Part shown: piece by piece, positions 18,257 through 27,485 of the stretch
Numbering within the stretch: the stretch's first letter is position 1
Layout: each line of letters starts with the position of its first letter
Source of the DNA: Nonomuraea deserti
Lineage (GTDB): Bacteria; Actinomycetota; Actinomycetes; Streptosporangiales; Streptosporangiaceae
Assembly (NCBI RefSeq): GCF_004348685.1
Contig: NZ_SMKO01000020.1
Coordinates: 18,529 to 82,528, forward strand
Reading direction: 5' to 3'
DNA length: 64,000 nt
The notes under the pieces: model-generated
What the model saw: only the letters and a program-made list of their open reading frames with translations
The model's database searches: none
What the model was told of the DNA's origin: nothing
Program-made: the position numbers and the translations under genes

Positions 18257-19306
18257 TCAGGCGGGCCCCGTGCTCCGTCGCACGATCAGTTCGGAACGCA
18301 CCTCCCGCAGGCGGGAGCCCTTGGCGGGGTCCCCGATGCGGTCGCTGAGCAGCGCCGCCGCCGACCTGCCCATGGCGCGGCGGGGTTGGTCGACCGAGGT
18401 GAGCGAGATGTGGCGGGAGGCCGCGAGGTGCGTGTTGTCGTAGCCGACCACCGACAGGTCCTCGGGCACGCGCAGGCCGAGGTCGTCGGCGGCCGAGAGC
18501 ACGCCGAGCGCGACCGCGTCACTGGCCGCGAAGATCGCCGTCGGCCTGGGGTCGCGGGTCAGCAGGGCGAGCGCCGCCTCCCTGCCGCTGTCCTCGGTCG
18601 CGTCCGCCGCCTCGACCATGATGTACGGGGCCAGCGAGTGCCTGCGCATCGCCACGAGGTAACCCTCGCAGCGCGACGAGCGGGGGCCCTCGATGTGCGC
18701 GATCCGCTTGTGGCCGAGCTCGACCAGGTGGTCGATGGCCAGGCGGGCGCCGAGCTGGTCGTCGTCGACCACGATGTCGACGCCGTCGAGATCGATGTCA
18801 CGTTCCCCTACGACGACCGTGGGCGTGTAGGAGGTGGCCTCGATCAGCGTCTCGCTGGTCGGAGCGATGCCCAGCAGGACCAGCCCGTCGACTCTGAGCT
18901 CGAGGAAGGCCTCCACGGCCTCGTCCTCGAAGGCCGGATCCCACTGGCTGTTCCCGATCAGCATACGCAGGCCGTCGCCGTGCAGGCTCTCCTGCAGTCC
19001 GTCGAGGAACTCGGCGTAGAACGGGTTGTGCAGGTTGGCGACGAGCGCTCCCACCAGGTGGGTACGCCCTTCGACCAGGCTTCGCGCGACCGCGTTCGGC
19101 CGGTAGCCGAGCTCGCGTGCGGCCTGCAGCACGGCCTGGCGCCGGTGCTCGCTCACGTGCGGAGATCCGCGCAGCACGAGTGAGACCAGCGATTTCGAGA
19201 CGCCGGCTCGTTCGGCGACGTTGCGGATGGTGGGTCTGGGCCGAGGCAGGGTATCTACCTCTCTGAGCTCGGCGATGGATGACGTGTTGACGGGCGGTCC
19301 TGACAT
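18257..19306 (-). CDS. LacI-family transcriptional regulator
   Basis: From ATG 19306 the protein has 349 residues. A 24-residue tail precedes the LacI HTH (PTIRNVAERAGVSKSLVSLVLRGSPHVSE, hinge GYRPNAVARSL). The periplasmic-binding-protein-like effector domain follows (LVGALVANLHNPFYAEFLDGLQ, IFAASDAVALGVLSA, VPEDLSVVGYDN, SLTSVDQPR). Such regulators normally repress sugar-uptake genes and release DNA on binding a sugar. No sugar transporter is adjacent, so the target is elsewhere or is itself. A weak palindrome centred on CGATCG at about 19347-19359 lies in the shared upstream region with the divergent tetR-type gene. Confidence 0.93.
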   Translation of the reverse strand: MSGPPVNTSSIAELREVDTLPRPRPTIRNVAERAGVSKSLVSLVLRGSPHVSEHRRQAVLQAARELGYRPNAVARSLVEGRTHLVGALVANLHNPFYAEFLDGLQESLHGDGLRMLIGNSQWDPAFEDEAVEAFLELRVDGLVLLGIAPTSETLIEATSYTPTVVVGERDIDLDGVDIVVDDDQLGARLAIDHLVELGHKRIAHIEGPRSSRCEGYLVAMRRHSLAPYIMVEAADATEDSGREAALALLTRDPRPTAIFAASDAVALGVLSAADDLGLRVPEDLSVVGYDNTHLAASRHISLTSVDQPRRAMGRSAAALLSDRIGDPAKGSRLREVRSELIVRRSTGPA

Positions 19307-19451
19307 GTGTCTCCCCCGCGATGCGGATATGGGCACCTGTCTGACCAAACGATCGAGTTAGCCGCAGGGTACGGCTTCCGTTACAGAGAGCCCGATATTG
19401 GCCGAACAGGCGCCACCTTCGGCCGGGGCACAGGTCGGATACTGTGCAGAT

Positions 19452-20102
19452 GTGACACCAGGTAAGTCAGCCGAGAAGGCGCGCCCGGCTCGGCGCAGGC
19501 TCAGCGTCGACCGGCGTCGCGAGGAGCTCATGGCGGCGGCTCTGGAGCTGTTCAGCACGCGCGACGCGGAAGATGTCTCGATCGACGACGTGGCGTCGGC
19601 GGCGGGGGCTTCGCGGGCCCTGGTCTACCACTATTTCGGCGGCAAGCAGGAGCTCTACGTGGCCGCGCTGAGAAGCGCGGCGGAGCAGCTGGAGTCGCGG
19701 CTGCGGCCGCATGAGGGCGGCAGGCCGCTCGACGAGCTGGCCTCCGGGCTCAAGCGTTATTTCGACTTCGTCGAGGAGCACGCGGCCGGGTTCGCCGCGC
19801 TCCTGCGCGGCGGTCCCGCCAACAGGGCGGGCGAGGTCGGCGAGATCGTCGACGGCGTGCGCCGGCGCCTCTTCCGCCTCATCCAGAAGCAGATGCGCGT
19901 CGAGGAGCCCAGCCCGGTGCTGCGCACGACCCTGAGGTCGTGGATCGCCTCCGTGGAGACGGCCGGCCTCGACTGGCTGGAGCACCGCGACGTGGAGCGA
20001 CCGACGCTAGAGAAGATGCTGGTCGATCACATGGTCGCGCTGCTCGGCGTCGCCGCGAGGTATGACGGCGACGTCGCCGGGCTGCTGGAGCGGCTGGCGT
20101 AA
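19452..20102 (+). CDS. TetR-family transcriptional regulator
   Basis: I use GTG 19452 (216 aa); an upstream TTG would add 18 residues. A basic N-terminus (KARPARRRLSVDRRREEL) leads to a TetR HTH: ALELFSTRDAEDVSIDDVASAAGASRALVYHYFGGKQELYVAAL. The C-terminal domain is helical (ASGLKRYFDFVEEHAAGFAALLRGG, then RSWIASVETAGLDWLEHRD) and resembles actinobacterial regulators of lipid or membrane functions. It is divergent from the LacI-type gene and convergent with bldC. No neighbour suggests the ligand. Confidence 0.9.
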   Translation: MTPGKSAEKARPARRRLSVDRRREELMAAALELFSTRDAEDVSIDDVASAAGASRALVYHYFGGKQELYVAALRSAAEQLESRLRPHEGGRPLDELASGLKRYFDFVEEHAAGFAALLRGGPANRAGEVGEIVDGVRRRLFRLIQKQMRVEEPSPVLRTTLRSWIASVETAGLDWLEHRDVERPTLEKMLVDHMVALLGVAARYDGDVAGLLERLA

Positions 20103-20120
20103 CGGTGGGAGGCGGAAGCC

Positions 20121-20157
20121 GGGAAGGATGGCGCCGGGCGGGCGGCGCCAACTTCCC
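20121..20157. terminator. Two-step hairpin between convergent tetR and bldC
   Basis: Outer arms GGGAAG and CTTCCC enclose inner arms GGCGCC and GGCGCC. It lies 19 bp past the tetR stop and about 90 bp past the bldC stop, so it could work for both directions. Confidence 0.55.
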
Positions 20158-20248
20158 ATGCGACGTCACGTCGTCACACGGTGGACCGGGCTCCGTTGCG
20201 TGCCTGGTCCACCCTCAACCCCCCTGAGGTCCGTGACGACCCTCTCGG

Positions 20249-20452
20249 CTACTCCGAGCGCTGCTGCGGGATCCCCGCGAGCAGTGCGCGGACCTCGGTC
20301 TCCCGGTAACGCCGATGACCGCCGAGGGTACGAATCGACGTCAACTTGCCCGCCTTGGCCCACCGCGTAACGGTCTTGGGGTCGACCCTGAACATGGTCG
20401 CGACCTCAGCGGGCGTGAGCAGCGGCTCGGCCTCGGGTGTACGAGCTGACAT
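20249..20452 (-). CDS. bldC: Developmental regulator BldC (MerR-like DNA-binding protein)
   Basis: The 67-residue protein reads LLTPAEVATMFRVDPKTVTRWAKAGKLTSIRTLGGHRRY, a winged helix of MerR type without the coiled coil and effector domain. It is almost identical to Streptomyces BldC, which binds direct repeats cooperatively and delays entry into sporulation. That role is established in Streptomyces and inferred here. A strong ribosome site (GGAGGAGAGG) precedes ATG 20452. The long upstream interval (20453-20774) suggests its own promoter. The flanking gene order matches that around bldC in other actinomycetes. Confidence 0.95.
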   Translation of the reverse strand: MSARTPEAEPLLTPAEVATMFRVDPKTVTRWAKAGKLTSIRTLGGHRRYRETEVRALLAGIPQQRSE

Positions 20453-20774
20453 TTGTGCGGCCTCTCCTCCGTGTGGACCGGCTTAGCGATCCTGTGACTG
20501 CCTTTGCGCGTGTCACGGATGTCCCCCTATGGCGCAGAGCGTGCGGCTTTTCCGAGCCATATGCGGCATCACCCGATGTGACCATACCGCCACGCAGAGC
20601 GATTGGCGAGCCCTTCTTTGACCCAACTGCCCGCCCCCGTGGCCATGTCACGCTCGGTGATTCTAGCGACACGGTTCGTGGTATCGCAGTGAAAACGGCA
20701 AACTACTCAGTTCGCAGAAGAGAGCAGCCGCGAGACGTGACCTACTCATGCAGGTCAGACGGTCGTATTGGGGT
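20453..20774 (-). promoter_or_regulatory. Upstream control region of bldC (322 bp, no gene)
   Basis: No credible coding frame is present. On the minus strand a TAGAAT -10-like hexamer lies at 20665-20660 with only a weak -35 (TGCGAT) 17 bases before it, giving a leader of roughly 200 nt. The interval is less GC-rich than the surrounding genes, as expected for a regulated promoter. Confidence 0.4.
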
Positions 20775-21638
20775 TCAGTTGGCAGATTCCAGTTGTTGCA
20801 TTGACTTCCACCGCAGGATGACCCTCTGATACATGGCGTAGGCAAGTTCTTCTTGACCCGTGTCCAGGCCCGTGAGGGCGGCGGACAGCTCGGCGACCGA
20901 CTGGTCGGCCTGCAGCGCGTCGTCGTCCATGAGGTGCACGAGACCGCCGTAGTCGAGCTCGACCAGCGAGTGCGGATGGAACTCCTCCAGCCACCTGGCG
21001 ATGTCCTCGACGTCGAAGTTGGACGCCACGTCGCCGAGGTGCCGGCGCAGCACGTTGAGCGCCCGCGCCGCCCGCCGCCTGGCCTGCGCCATGGAGGTGA
21101 CATAGATGAGGTTACGCCCCGTAGCCGTCGTCACGTCCTGCCCCGGGCCGGCGGAGCCGAGCACCAGCCAGCGCTCGTTGCCGTCGAACGGCACGAACCA
21201 GGCCGGTGGTACGTGCCATGCCGTGGTGCGGATGTGCGTGCGCAGCGCGGACGAGCCCGCCTTACGCTTGTAGCGATCAAAGTCGTCGGCGGTCTGCTCG
21301 GCGATCGCCTTGGGCACGAGACGGTCCATCAGCCTCGCCGGCGTGGCGCCGCGCAGCCTTGAGAACGCCAGCCACGAGCGCAGACGGGTCTGCCACGGGC
21401 AGACGTACAGACGGTCCTCAACGCGCCGCAGATAGGCGTTGGGGCTCTCCTGGGCGGGAACGGGATGAGGGGGCATGCCGAGCAGGCGCATGACCGACTC
21501 GCCGTGCTCCGCGTTGAGCGCGTTCGCGCGCCGCGGACGGTCGCGTGAGTCGGCGTAGTCGGCCCACACCTTGCGCTCGGGCTCGGCGAACGCGGTCAGT
21601 GGCTCATAGACGCGGAGGTAGGCGGCATAGGGCAGCAC
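20775..21638 (-). CDS. Conserved actinobacterial protein next to bldC, function unknown
   Basis: The 287-residue soluble protein starts [17 protein letters not shown]. Notable stretches are [21 protein letters not shown] near residue 71, a middle region with [21 protein letters not shown] and an [19 protein letters not shown] helix, and a C-terminal acidic helical part ([32 protein letters not shown]). I recognise no catalytic motif. The same gene stands between bldC and valine dehydrogenase in Streptomyces as far as I recall, so conserved synteny suggests a shared ancient role. The function is undescribed to my knowledge. Confidence 0.85.
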   Translation of the reverse strand: MLPYAAYLRVYEPLTAFAEPERKVWADYADSRDRPRRANALNAEHGESVMRLLGMPPHPVPAQESPNAYLRRVEDRLYVCPWQTRLRSWLAFSRLRGATPARLMDRLVPKAIAEQTADDFDRYKRKAGSSALRTHIRTTAWHVPPAWFVPFDGNERWLVLGSAGPGQDVTTATGRNLIYVTSMAQARRRAARALNVLRRHLGDVASNFDVEDIARWLEEFHPHSLVELDYGGLVHLMDDDALQADQSVAELSAALTGLDTGQEELAYAMYQRVILRWKSMQQLESAN

Positions 21639-21742
21639 GGAGGCATCGTGTCACGAAGCGAACCCTGCGCGCACTGTCGAGACTAGGCTATGAGGCGATC
21701 TCCGCCGCGAAGGTGCGGTGGACCGGACAGGGAGTCACTACC

Positions 21743-22822
21743 GTGACCGACGTCTTCGGAGCGTCCCATAAGGACGTGCATGAGCAGGTCGTCTTCTGCG
21801 CCGACGAGCAGAGCGGCCTGCGTGCCATCATCGCCATCCACAACACGGCGCTGGGCCCGGCGCTGGGAGGCACCCGCTTCTATCCGTACGAGAACGAGCA
21901 GGCGGCGCTGGCCGACGTGCTCAACCTCGCCAGGGGCATGTCCTACAAGAACGCGCTGGCCGGCCTCGACCTGGGCGGCGGCAAGGCCGTCATCATCGGC
22001 GACCCGACGCGCGACAAGAGCGAGGCGCTGCTGCGCGCCTACGGCAGGTTCGTCGAGTCGCTCGGCGGCCGCTACATCACTGCCTGCGACGTGGGCACCT
22101 ACAGCGAGGACATGGACGTCATCGCCCGTGAGTCGCGCCATGTGACGGGCCGCACGCCGGCCCACGGCGGGGCCGGCGACTCGTCCATCCTGACGGCCTT
22201 CGGAGTGTTCCAGGGCATGCGGGCCTCGGCCGAGCGCGTCTACGGCACGCCGTCGCTCCACGGCAGGAGAGTCGGCGTGGAAGGAGTGGGCAAGGTGGGT
22301 CACCGCCTGGTCGAGCTGCTGCGCGAAGACGGCGCCGAGGTGGTGATCTGCGACGTCGCCCCCAAGGCGGTCGAACGCGTGCGCGCCCGCCGCCCCGAGG
22401 TCGACGTGGTGGCCGACGCGCGTGCCATGGCGCGCTCCGACATCGACGTCTTCGCGCCCTGCGCGCTGGGCGGGGTGCTCGACGACGAGATGGTCGCGGA
22501 GCTCCGCGCGAAGATCGTCTGCGGGGCGGCCAACAACCAGCTCGCGCATTCCGGCGTGGAGAAACAGCTCGCCGAACGTGAGATCCTGTACGCGCCCGAC
22601 TATGTCGTCAACTCGGGCGGCGTCATCCAGGTCGCCGACGAGACCGAGGGCTTCGACATGGAGCGGGCCCGGTCCAAGGCCACCCAGATCTATGACACGA
22701 CATTGAAAATTTTCGCGATAGCGGCCGACGAGGGCGTTCCTCCCGCGGTCGCAGCAGATAGGCTGGCGGAGCGCAGAATGTCGGAAGTCGGGCGGATACG
22801 GGCCATTTGGCTGGGCCACTGA
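21743..22822 (+). CDS. vdh: Valine/leucine dehydrogenase
   Basis: The 359-residue NAD-dependent enzyme deaminates branched-chain amino acids to 2-oxo acids. It aligns with Streptomyces Vdh: [14 protein letters not shown], the catalytic Lys in [46 protein letters not shown] and the Rossmann loop [12 protein letters not shown], ending [19 protein letters not shown] 21743 gives the family length; the frame stays open further upstream but lacks conservation. The product could feed the keto-acid dehydrogenase operon at 45556. No U-run terminator was seen. Confidence 0.94.
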   Translation: MTDVFGASHKDVHEQVVFCADEQSGLRAIIAIHNTALGPALGGTRFYPYENEQAALADVLNLARGMSYKNALAGLDLGGGKAVIIGDPTRDKSEALLRAYGRFVESLGGRYITACDVGTYSEDMDVIARESRHVTGRTPAHGGAGDSSILTAFGVFQGMRASAERVYGTPSLHGRRVGVEGVGKVGHRLVELLREDGAEVVICDVAPKAVERVRARRPEVDVVADARAMARSDIDVFAPCALGGVLDDEMVAELRAKIVCGAANNQLAHSGVEKQLAEREILYAPDYVVNSGGVIQVADETEGFDMERARSKATQIYDTTLKIFAIAADEGVPPAVAADRLAERRMSEVGRIRAIWLGH

Positions 22823-22973
22823 CGCCCCGCGCCCATACGACGTACCGAGCTGGGCACAAAACAGGTACGGTAATAGGCGAACGATAGGCTGACGCCCGGA
22901 GTCAGGCGGCGTCAGTGTGTGGTGCGTTAGCGACGAGGGGTCGGGGACGACCCCACACGAGGGGGTCGAGCCA

Positions 22974-23201
22974 ATGGGGCGCGGCCGAGCAAAGGCCAAG
23001 CAGGTCAAGGTTGCTCGCCAGCTGAAGTACAACAGCGGTGGCACGGATCTTGACCGTCTTCGCGACGAACTCGGGGTCGGAGACTCCAGCCGCAATGACG
23101 ACGCCGACGACCTCAACGATGAGCTGGCGGATCGCTATGCCGATTACGCCGATGACTATGGCGCAGGAGACGACGACGACGGCCGCGCCGGTCGCCGATA
23201 G
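22974..23201 (+). CDS. DUF3073-family small acidic protein
   Basis: The 75-residue protein starts MGRGRAKAKQVKVARQLKYN, the basic motif that defines DUF3073, and ends in a very acidic Asp-rich tail (YADYADDYGAGDDDD). The strongly bipolar charge suggests nucleic-acid or ribosome contact, but no function is established. It lies between vdh and purM, as in other actinomycetes. A strong hairpin terminator follows at 23268. Confidence 0.92.
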   Translation: MGRGRAKAKQVKVARQLKYNSGGTDLDRLRDELGVGDSSRNDDADDLNDELADRYADYADDYGAGDDDDGRAGRR

Positions 23202-23267
23202 CCGTTCTTCTGGGTGACGTGGCGGAGAGCCCGGCGTTCGCGCCGGATCTTCGCCCGCACTCGTCGG

Positions 23268-23293
23268 GCCCCACGGGTAACCGTGGGGCTTTC
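23268..23293 (+). terminator. Intrinsic terminator after DUF3073 gene
   Basis: A perfect 9-bp stem (GCCCCACGG and CCGTGGGGC) closes a GTAA tetraloop and is followed by TTTC. This is a well-formed Rho-independent terminator, 66 bp past the stop. The rest of the interval 23202-23580 holds no gene that I can support. Confidence 0.85.
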
Positions 23294-23580
23294 GTCACGT
23301 GGGCCGCCTTTTCCGTGGCCGGCTCGTCGGGAAAATCGGTGATGAGGGGCTCGGCGAAGATCGGGTCTTTTCCGCAACCCGAAGGTGAGGGCGGCGCTCG
23401 CGCGCCATTCGGCTGAGCGCGTGGTCGCTCCGCTGGCCGAGGCCCGGGTGCGTTCCTCGATGGTGGCGTGTGCCCGAAGCCCGGTCGGGCGTGCGCAGGC
23501 GCCACAGGACCTGTGCGGGTGTGAGGCGGGTCCTCCCAGCGGCTAATGCGTCTACGGCGAAAGGTCCTACCATTAGGCGC

Positions 23581-24135
23581 ATGGATCTGCTGACAGGCGA
23601 GCCCCTCGCACTCGACCTGGTCAACACGGGCGTCCGCACCCCGTCGGGCGGCGACCACGACGCCCTGGCGACCGCGGAAGGTCTTCATGCCTGGCTCGCG
23701 AAGCAGGCCGGCCGGCTGGCCGTGCCCGAGGCTCCGCTCGGCCCTGACGACCTGGCCGCCGTCCGCGACCTGCGCGGTCACGTGGAGCGGGCCCTGGAGG
23801 CGGCGCGCCAGGCCGCACCGCCGCCGCCCGGGGCGATCGACGCGATCAACCAGGCTCTTCGCGTCGCCCCCGCGTATCCCCGCCTGGAGGTGCGGGGCGC
23901 GGTGCTACGGCGCGGCGCGGAGCGCGACGGCACGCCGCTCGCCCGCCTGCTGACCGAGCTGGCCGAGGCCGCCGTGGCCCTGCTCACCGACCCCGACGTG
24001 GGCAAGGTGCGCGGCTGCGAAGGGCCGGGATGCCGCCGGCTCTTCCTCCCCGCCCATCCGCGGCGTCGCTGGTGCTCGCCCGACCTGTGCGGCAACCGCG
24101 TCCGCGTGGCCCGCTATTACCAGCGGCACAAGTGA
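23581..24135 (+). CDS. ABATE / CGNR zinc-finger transcriptional regulator
   Basis: The 184-residue protein begins GEPLALDLVNTGVRT, typical of the ABATE domain, and ends with a zinc-finger: CEGPGC, then RRWCSPDLCGNRVRVARYYQRH, containing the CGNR motif and four Cys as zinc ligands. These proteins are thought to be stress-response regulators that bind an unknown ligand through the N-terminal domain. No Shine-Dalgarno sequence precedes ATG 23581, and a TACCAT hexamer ends about eight bases upstream, so a leaderless message is possible. It is convergent with purM, four bases apart. Confidence 0.9.
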   Translation: MDLLTGEPLALDLVNTGVRTPSGGDHDALATAEGLHAWLAKQAGRLAVPEAPLGPDDLAAVRDLRGHVERALEAARQAAPPPPGAIDAINQALRVAPAYPRLEVRGAVLRRGAERDGTPLARLLTELAEAAVALLTDPDVGKVRGCEGPGCRRLFLPAHPRRRWCSPDLCGNRVRVARYYQRHK

Positions 24136-24139
24136 CCGG

Positions 24140-25165
24140 TCAGCGGTAGCGCGCCCGGCCCTCGCCGGGGACGACCTCGCCCAGCACCCAGGCGTCGACG
24201 TCGCGGGCCGCCAGCACCCTGAGGGCCTCGCCGGCCGAGTCGGCGGCCACCACGGCGGCCATCCCGACCCCGAGGTTGAACGTACGGTCCATGTCGTGCT
24301 GCGCGATCGAGCCGTGGCCCGCGAGCACCCCGAAGACGGCCGGCGGCGTCCACGACGAGCGGTCGAGCAGCGCGTCGAGGTGGCCGGGCAGCGACCTCGA
24401 CAGGTTGCTCTCGATGCCGCCGCCCGTGATGTGGGCGTAGGCGTGCACCTCGGCGGAGCGCGCCAGCTCCAGGCAGTCGAGGGAGTAGATCCGGGTGGGC
24501 TCCAGCAGCTCCTCGCCCAGCGGCCGCCCCAGCTCGGGCAGCTCGGTGTCGAGGGAGAGCGAGGCCTTGCGCAGCACGTGCCGCACCAGCGAGTAGCCGT
24601 TGGAGTGCACGCCCGAGGAGGCCAGCGCGAGCACCACGTCGCCGGCGCGCACCCGCGAGGGCCCCAGCAGGCCGGCGGCCTCGACGACGCCGGTGCCGGC
24701 GCCCGCGAGGTCGTATTCGTCCGGGCCCATCGCTCCCGGATGCTCGGCGGTCTCCCCGCCCACCAGCGCGGCCCCGGCCAGCCGGCAACCCTCGGCCACA
24801 CCGCCGACGATCTCCGCGACGCGCTCGGGCACCACCTTCCCGCAGGCGATGTAGTCGGTCATGAACAGCGGCTCGGCCCCGCAGACCACAAGGTCGTCGA
24901 GGACCATGCCGACCAGGTCGATGCCGATCGTGTCGTGCTTGCCGTAGCGCTGGGCGATCATGACCTTGGTGCCGACGCCGTCGGTGGAGGAGGCCAGCAG
25001 CGGCCGCTGGTAGCGCAGCAGGGCCGAGGCGTCGAACAGGCCGGCGAAGCCGCTGGCGTCGTCGACCACCTCGGGCCGCCGTGCCCGCGCCACCCTGTCC
25101 TTCATCAGCGCGACGGCCCGGTCGCCTGCCTCGATGTCGACCCCGGCGGCCTCGTAGGTGCTCAT
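24140..25165 (-). CDS. purM: Phosphoribosylformylglycinamidine cyclo-ligase
   Basis: The 341-residue AIR synthetase closes the imidazole ring in step five of purine synthesis, using ATP. Family motifs are YEAAGVDIEAGDRAV at the start, LASSTDGVGTKVMIA, the IGIDLVGMVLDDLVVCGAEPLFMTDYIA region, LVGGETAEHPG and ITGGGIESNLSRSLP. It starts at ATG 25165, which overlaps the purF stop (ATGA); both genes form one translation-coupled unit with purF first. It ends four bases from the convergent CGNR gene. Confidence 0.97.
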   Translation of the reverse strand: MSTYEAAGVDIEAGDRAVALMKDRVARARRPEVVDDASGFAGLFDASALLRYQRPLLASSTDGVGTKVMIAQRYGKHDTIGIDLVGMVLDDLVVCGAEPLFMTDYIACGKVVPERVAEIVGGVAEGCRLAGAALVGGETAEHPGAMGPDEYDLAGAGTGVVEAAGLLGPSRVRAGDVVLALASSGVHSNGYSLVRHVLRKASLSLDTELPELGRPLGEELLEPTRIYSLDCLELARSAEVHAYAHITGGGIESNLSRSLPGHLDALLDRSSWTPPAVFGVLAGHGSIAQHDMDRTFNLGVGMAAVVAADSAGEALRVLAARDVDAWVLGEVVPGEGRARYR

Positions 25166-26598
25166 GCCTTGCTCTCCAGGACGAACTTGCCCACGTTGTC
25201 CTCGTCGATGGGAATGGGATAGGAGCCGGTGAAGCAGGCCATGCAGAGGCGGTCGGAAGGAATGGTGGTGGCCATGGTCAGGCCCTCAAGCGAGATGTAG
25301 CCGAGCGAGTCGGCGCCCAGCGAGGCCCGGATCTCCTCGACCGTCAGCGAGCCCGCGATCAGCTCGGCCCTGGTGGCGAAGTCGATGCCGTAGAAGCACG
25401 GCCAGGCCACCGGCGGCGAGGAGATGCGGACGTGCACCTCCTTGGCGCCCGCCTCGCGCAACATCTTGACGATGGCGCGCTGGGTGTTGCCGCGCACGAT
25501 CGAGTCGTCCACGACCACCAGGCGTTTGCCCTCGACGACCTCGCGCAGCGGATTGAGCTTGAGCCGGATGCCGAGCTGGCGGATGGTCTGCGAGGGCTCG
25601 ATGAACGTGCGGCCGACGTAGGAGTTCTTCACCAGGCCCTGGCCGTAGGGGATGCCGCTCTCCTGCGCGTAGCCGACGGCGGCCGGCGTGCCGGACTCGG
25701 GCGTGGGGATGACCAGGTCGGCCTCCACCGGGTGCTCGCGGGCCAGCACGCGGCCCACCTCGACCCTGGTGACCTGGACGCCGCGCCCGGCGATGGTGGT
25801 GTCGGGGCGGGCGAGATAGACGTATTCGAACAGGCAGCCCTTCGGCTCGGCCAGCGCGAACCTGCGCGAACGCACGCCGCGCTCGTCGATGGTGAGCAGC
25901 TCGCCCGGCTCGATCTCGCGGACGAACGTGGCGCCCACGATGTCGAGCGCCGCCGTCTCGGAGGCCACCACCCAGCCCCGCTCCAGCCGGCCCAGGACCA
26001 TCGGGCGGACACCCTGCGGGTCGCGGGCCGCGTAGAGCGTCGTCTCGTCCATGAAGACCAGCGAGTAGGCGCCCTTGACCTGCGGGAGCAGCTCGGCCGC
26101 GGCCTCCTCGACGGTGCGCGTGCGGTCTTGGGCGAGCAGCGAGGTCAGGACCTCGGTGTCGGTGGTCGCCCGGGTGGAGCCGGGGGCCAGGCGCTGCGCC
26201 AGCTCCGGCGTGTTGATCAGGTTGCCGTTGTGGGCGAGCGCGAGGCCGCCTACCTCGGTCGAGCTCAGCGTGGGCTGCGCGTTCTCCCACACGCTGGACC
26301 CGGTGGTGGAGTAGCGGCAGTGGCCGATGGCCAGGTGGCCGCGCAGGGTGCCCAGCACCGACTCGTCGAAGACCTGGGCGACCAGGCCCATGTCTTTGTA
26401 GACGAGGATGCGGCTGCCCTCGCTGACCGCGATGCCCGCGGACTCCTGGCCGCGGTGCTGCAACGCGTACAGCCCGTAGTAGGTGAGTTTGGAAACTTCC
26501 TCGCCTGGCGCCCAGACGCCGAAGACGCCACAGGCGTCTTTGGGAGCGTTGTCTTGGGGGTCCAGGTCATGGCCGAGCCGGCCGTCGCCCTTCAGCAC
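25162..26598 (-). CDS. purF: Amidophosphoribosyltransferase
   Basis: The enzyme makes phosphoribosylamine from PRPP and glutamine, the first committed step of purine synthesis. From GTG 26598 it has 478 residues: a propeptide of 22 residues, then nucleophile C23 in DACGVFGVW, as in B. subtilis-type PurF which is cleaved to expose the Cys. The PRPP motif VVVDDSIVRGNT is in the C-terminal half. CFYGIDFATR and CMACFTGSYP supply Cys residues fitting the [4Fe-4S] cluster of this class. A longer frame reaches 26637, but the GTG gives the usual length. Feedback control by AMP/GMP is a family property. Confidence 0.96.
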   Translation of the reverse strand: MLKGDGRLGHDLDPQDNAPKDACGVFGVWAPGEEVSKLTYYGLYALQHRGQESAGIAVSEGSRILVYKDMGLVAQVFDESVLGTLRGHLAIGHCRYSTTGSSVWENAQPTLSSTEVGGLALAHNGNLINTPELAQRLAPGSTRATTDTEVLTSLLAQDRTRTVEEAAAELLPQVKGAYSLVFMDETTLYAARDPQGVRPMVLGRLERGWVVASETAALDIVGATFVREIEPGELLTIDERGVRSRRFALAEPKGCLFEYVYLARPDTTIAGRGVQVTRVEVGRVLAREHPVEADLVIPTPESGTPAAVGYAQESGIPYGQGLVKNSYVGRTFIEPSQTIRQLGIRLKLNPLREVVEGKRLVVVDDSIVRGNTQRAIVKMLREAGAKEVHVRISSPPVAWPCFYGIDFATRAELIAGSLTVEEIRASLGADSLGYISLEGLTMATTIPSDRLCMACFTGSYPIPIDEDNVGKFVLESKA

Positions 26599-26649
26599 AT
26601 GCCTCAGTCTAGGTTGGCGGCTTCCGTGCTCGCACACTCGGGTCGGAGG

Positions 26650-27396
26650 TCAGACGATGTGGACTGACCTGCCCGCATTGGAGCCGTCGCGGATGATCTC
26701 TCCGGTGAGGTTGCGGTTGTCCGCCGAGCCGAGGAAGACGATCAGCGCCGCCATGTCGTCCGCCGTGCTCAGCCTGCGGGTGGGGGTCCTGGACGCGATC
26801 TCGTCGAGCAGCTGCGGGGGGATCGGGCGCTGGGCTCCGGTGATGGTGAGCCCGGCCACGGCCACGTTGACCAGGATGCCGTCCCTGCCCGCCTCCCACG
26901 CGATGGCGCGGGCCATGCCGTGCAGCGCCATCTTCGCGGTGCCGTACGGGCCGGGGCCCGGCTGCCCCTCCTCGGCCGCCCCTGACGAGACGAGCACGAT
27001 CCGGCCGAACGTCCTGCGCCGCATCTGCGGCAGCACCGCCTGGATCAGCAGGGCGTTGCCGACCACGTTGGCGTGCAGGGCGGCGGACCACTCCGCGGCC
27101 GGCACGTCCTCGAACGCCATGCCGCCGGGCATGACGGTGCCCCAGCGGACGGCGTTGGCCACGAGCGCGTCCACCGGGCCGGCCGCGGAGACGGCCGGCG
27201 CGACGGTGGCGTGGTCCTCCAGATCCAGGTGTACGGCCGCCGCCTCGCCGCCCTCCTCCTCGATCCGCTTGACCACCTCGGCGGCACGGTCGGCGCCCGA
27301 GTTGTACGTGATCGTGACCCGCGCGCCGGCCCGGGCGTAGGCGAGTGCGGTGGCGGCGCCGATGCCGGACGAGCCGCCGGTGACCAGTGCGTGCAT
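26650..27396 (-). CDS. Short-chain dehydrogenase/reductase
   Basis: The 248-residue protein has the NAD(P) loop VTGGSSGIGAATALAYARAG, the VANAVRWG stretch where NAG is usual, and the catalytic SS...YGTAK set. The C-terminal DRNLTGEIIRDGSNAG fits classical SDRs such as FabG-like enzymes. The substrate is unknown. It lies 89 bp downstream of a marR gene on the same strand, with two abutting palindromes in the gap, so MarR control is likely. Confidence 0.9.
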   Translation of the reverse strand: MHALVTGGSSGIGAATALAYARAGARVTITYNSGADRAAEVVKRIEEEGGEAAAVHLDLEDHATVAPAVSAAGPVDALVANAVRWGTVMPGGMAFEDVPAAEWSAALHANVVGNALLIQAVLPQMRRRTFGRIVLVSSGAAEEGQPGPGPYGTAKMALHGMARAIAWEAGRDGILVNVAVAGLTITGAQRPIPPQLLDEIASRTPTRRLSTADDMAALIVFLGSADNRNLTGEIIRDGSNAGRSVHIV

Positions 27397-27414
27397 GAGA
27401 GCCCCTCTTGATGA

Positions 27415-27438
27415 TTAGCCGACTAATTAGCCAGCTAA
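27415..27438. promoter_or_regulatory. Two abutting 12-bp palindromes, probable MarR operator
   Basis: TTAGCCGACTAA and TTAGCCAGCTAA lie back to back just upstream of the SDR start. Both have TTAG/CTAA arms, and the second is palindromic except for its two centre bases. The A/T-rich block stands out in this high-GC window. The upstream MarR is the obvious candidate to bind. Confidence 0.6.
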
Positions 27439-27485
27439 CAAGAAGGGTGGCGCGGCCGCAAGGAGTTTTCGCCCGTGGTGAAACG

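Noticed and set aside
19347..19359. LacI operator centred on CGATCG
   Set aside because: The arms match poorly beyond the centre, so I mention it only in the gene note.
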